From positions 172,766 through 236,765 of the forward strand of contig JAPPHY010000007.1 in NCBI GenBank assembly GCA_028877205.1: a stretch of DNA of 64,000 nucleotides, read 5' to 3'. Below the pieces are notes generated by a model. The model was given only the letters and a program-made list of their open reading frames with translations. It did not search any database and was not told the origin of the DNA. This DNA comes from Chloroflexota bacterium. GTDB lineage: Bacteria; Chloroflexota; Dehalococcoidia; Lucifugimonadales; UBA2985. Positions 61,984-64,000 of this stretch are shown here, one piece after another; positions within the stretch are counted from its first letter, which is position 1; the number at the start of each line of letters is the position of its first letter. Made by a program: the position numbers and the translations under genes.

Positions 61984-64000
61984 ATGCAGCAAGTGACACT
62001 AGCCGAGTCCGAGGAGAAGCTCCAACGCTACCCCAAGGAGCTCAATGAAGCCCTCAGGGAGGCGTGGAGCGCCGTTTCCGGGACGCTCAGCGATGAGGAG
62101 ATGGCGGCTTGGGTGGGATGGGGAGTGGCCATCGCACAGCAGGCAGGCCGATCCTGGGAGGCGGCGAGGGAGTACTTCCGGGCAAGCCCCGCAGCGGTCC
62201 AGGCGCTGCCATTCGTGCACCTGAAGCAGTGGGGGTACTGGGGCAACGCCCTTGCGGAGGAGTCTCCGGCGGCTTCCAGCGCGTACTTCCGGGCCAGCCC
62301 GCGGATAGTCGGTACGCTCAAGCCGTGGGACGTGCCGGAGTGGGCGCAGATCGGCAGGAGGCTGTACGGCAGGGGCAGGCGGTCCGGCGTGCTGACCACC
62401 CGATACTTCGAGGTCAGCGGCGATCTGCTGTCCGTCCTGTCCTTCAGCGAGCTCCAGAATCTCGTCGGGATGATGGAGGCAATCGCCGAAAGATCGGTCG
62501 ACGAGGCCGCTTCCTTCCTCTCGCTGTCCAGTGAGGTGTTGCCCACGCTCAGGGAGGACACCCGGTCATGCCTTTCGCTCATATCGTCGCTCCTGGGCAG
62601 GGAGTGGCAGCAGGCGACGGGCTGCTTGCAGGTGGTGGGCGAGGCGCTTGCCCGCGTTGAACGCGTGGAGCGTTCGCGCTATCTCTCGCTGGTAGGGCGC
62701 GTTGCGGAGAACGGCGGCGTGAACGTGCCGGCTTTCCTCCGGGACAGCTCGGCGGCGCTGGGTCAGCTGGAGGGATACATCCACGTTCACGTGCTCAACA
62801 TGGCGGACTCGCTGTCCCGCGTGGATCACGCCGTGGTGCTGGACTACCTGAAGGGCGTGCCCCAGGTGATGAGGCGCGTCAGCATAAACCAGCTGGAGAC
62901 GTGGTACGAGACGGGAGTCGCGATACTGAAGGAGAACCCGGAGGGAGGCGCGGCCTACTTCAAGGGCGAGTCGTCGCGTTCCGAGGAGGTGCTCGAGAAG
63001 CTGTCGACGGGTGTGGAGCTTGGCCGTGTCAAAGAGGTGATGCGCCTCTACTGCCGCGCCCTTTCGGCGCTTGACGTGGAGATCGCGGCGCACCAGGCGG
63101 AGGAGGCGCAGGGCAAGGGCTGGGTGGCGCTGGAGAAGATGATGGCGGAGGGCGCCACCGTCTATCTCCCTCCCGTGGCGGAGCGGTTCGGCAACAAGGA
63201 TGAGAACTTCGACTGGTACAAGGTGGTGGCCACTCACCAGGTTGCCCACCTAGAGTTCCAAAGCTTCGATTTCTCGTTCGACAGACAGGCGACCCAGTTC
63301 TCGGACATGCGCAGCCGTCTTCTCCCGGTGCCGTCCGAAGACGACGGAGAGGCTGAGCTGGTGGACGGCCGGGCCGTGGGGCTCGCGGACATACAGCGCT
63401 TCTTCGGCCTGTTCGTTGACGGCAACCTGGCGCGGGACATATTCACGGCGGTCGAGGACTGCCGGTTGGACTATCGCGTCAAGGTCGAGTATCCGGGCAT
63501 CCGGCAGGCCTACGCCGGCGTTCAGCACCTGGCGCTTGCGGAGAGGCCGCGGCTGGAGGAGCTGCCGGCGCGCGAGGCTATGGTGGAGCTGCTCATACGC
63601 TTCAGCCTGCAGCAGGGCAGAGAGCTGATGGTGCCGGAGCGATATGCAGGCTCGGCAAGGGCGCTCTGGGACATTGTGAGGCCGCTGTCCAGCCCACATG
63701 CGCTGGTCGAGGACAGCGCCGAGGCCACCATCCGAATCTACCAGATCATCTCGCAGGTGCCCAACGAAGAGGTACCGGACGAGGAGTGGCAGCAGGGAGA
63801 CTTCCCGGACGAGCAAACGCCGTGGGAGTCGATGAGCGATGAGGAGTGGGAACAGCTGCTTCGAGAGCTTATGGAGGCGCAGCAGCAGAGCGGCGAGGGT
63901 GAGGAGCAGCCCTACGAATCGCCGCCGCAGGTGGACTACCGCGGCGAGTTCAAGCCGGAGCTGATGCAGGTCATCTCCATGCTGCGGGAGTCGCAGAGGG
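61984..64000 (+). CDS. CbbO/NorD-like partner of the MoxR ATPase (N-terminal part, runs off the window)
   Basis: At least 672 residues; the frame is still open at the window end. The first 300 residues are helical repeats with motifs such as EYFRASPAAV and AYFRASPRIV and conserved Trp. Later come TWYETGVAILKENPEGGAAYF and the CbbO/NorD-type block NFDWYKVVATHQVAHLEFQS, with His418, His422 and Glu424. An acidic Gln/Glu-rich linker begins near 600. Family knowledge predicts a C-terminal VWA domain beyond the window. It pairs with the ATPase just upstream. Confidence 0.75.
   Translation, partial: MQQVTLAESEEKLQRYPKELNEALREAWSAVSGTLSDEEMAAWVGWGVAIAQQAGRSWEAAREYFRASPAAVQALPFVHLKQWGYWGNALAEESPAASSAYFRASPRIVGTLKPWDVPEWAQIGRRLYGRGRRSGVLTTRYFEVSGDLLSVLSFSELQNLVGMMEAIAERSVDEAASFLSLSSEVLPTLREDTRSCLSLISSLLGREWQQATGCLQVVGEALARVERVERSRYLSLVGRVAENGGVNVPAFLRDSSAALGQLEGYIHVHVLNMADSLSRVDHAVVLDYLKGVPQVMRRVSINQLETWYETGVAILKENPEGGAAYFKGESSRSEEVLEKLSTGVELGRVKEVMRLYCRALSALDVEIAAHQAEEAQGKGWVALEKMMAEGATVYLPPVAERFGNKDENFDWYKVVATHQVAHLEFQSFDFSFDRQATQFSDMRSRLLPVPSEDDGEAELVDGRAVGLADIQRFFGLFVDGNLARDIFTAVEDCRLDYRVKVEYPGIRQAYAGVQHLALAERPRLEELPAREAMVELLIRFSLQQGRELMVPERYAGSARALWDIVRPLSSPHALVEDSAEATIRIYQIISQVPNEEVPDEEWQQGDFPDEQTPWESMSDEEWEQLLRELMEAQQQSGEGEEQPYESPPQVDYRGEFKPELMQVISMLRESQR

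Overview
The window is a GC-rich bacterial chromosome segment packed with housekeeping genes. It ends inside a gene at each edge. No phage genes, transposases or CRISPR arrays are visible. The likely host is a Chloroflexota lineage (SAR202 or Dehalococcoidia-like). This is inferred from the gene mix: an F420-dependent NADP reductase, an 11-gene complex I operon without nuoEFG, lipoproteins with long Pro/Thr-rich tethers, a short EF-Ts, and a MoxR plus large VWA-partner pair. There is no rRNA in the window to settle it. GTG and TTG starts are common and are usually supported by a good ribosome binding site.

Layout. 1-4.1 kb: end of a DUF402 gene, a GrpB-family gene, a striking sterol C24-methyltransferase homologue, and an fmt operon on the minus strand. 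4.3-12.9 kb: dnaA, an AT-rich gap, obgE, nadD, pyrE, npdG (minus), pyrD, a frameshifted VTT membrane protein, a universal stress protein, a glycosyltransferase and a DMT permease. 13-19.1 kb: JAMM peptidase, lysA, holB, a truncated RicT-like gene, CvpA and HNH genes (minus), metF (minus), greA. 19.1-22.3 kb: lysS, serS and an ACT-domain protein. 22.3-28.5 kb: a repeat-rich gap, a glycine-betaine-type binding lipoprotein behind a CRP-like operator, and purF-purM-purH. 28.6-38.6 kb: nuoABCDHIJKLMN. 38.7-41.6 kb: a large surface lipoprotein with 35-residue repeats and a zinc-protease motif, then a HicB gene with a HicA relic. 41.7-45.3 kb: tRNA-Ser(GCT), miaB, nadA, nadC. 45.4-53.9 kb: rpsB-tsf, a voltage-gated cation channel on the other strand, then frr-uppS-cdsA-dxr-rseP-ispG. 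53.9-60.2 kb: a cyclophilin lipoprotein, a homocysteine methyltransferase-like gene, DinB, a Leu/Ile/Val-type binding protein, VOC and YyaL. 60.4-64 kb: coaE, a MoxR/CbbQ-type ATPase and the start of its partner.

How the genes fit together: the window carries parts of pyrimidine (pyrE, pyrD), purine (purFMH), NAD (nadA, nadC, nadD), lysine and folate/one-carbon metabolism, the MEP isoprenoid pathway with undecaprenyl carrier and phospholipid synthesis (uppS, cdsA, dxr, ispG), translation (rpsB, tsf, frr, fmt, lysS, serS) and respiration. Intergenic gaps hold a dispersed family of palindromic REP-like elements with a core like AGCTTGTCGAA. The most unusual items are the sterol-methyltransferase homologue, the repeat metalloprotease, the channel with a TLEDWTD filter, the CRP-like operator, and a DnaA with an altered DNA-recognition signature.
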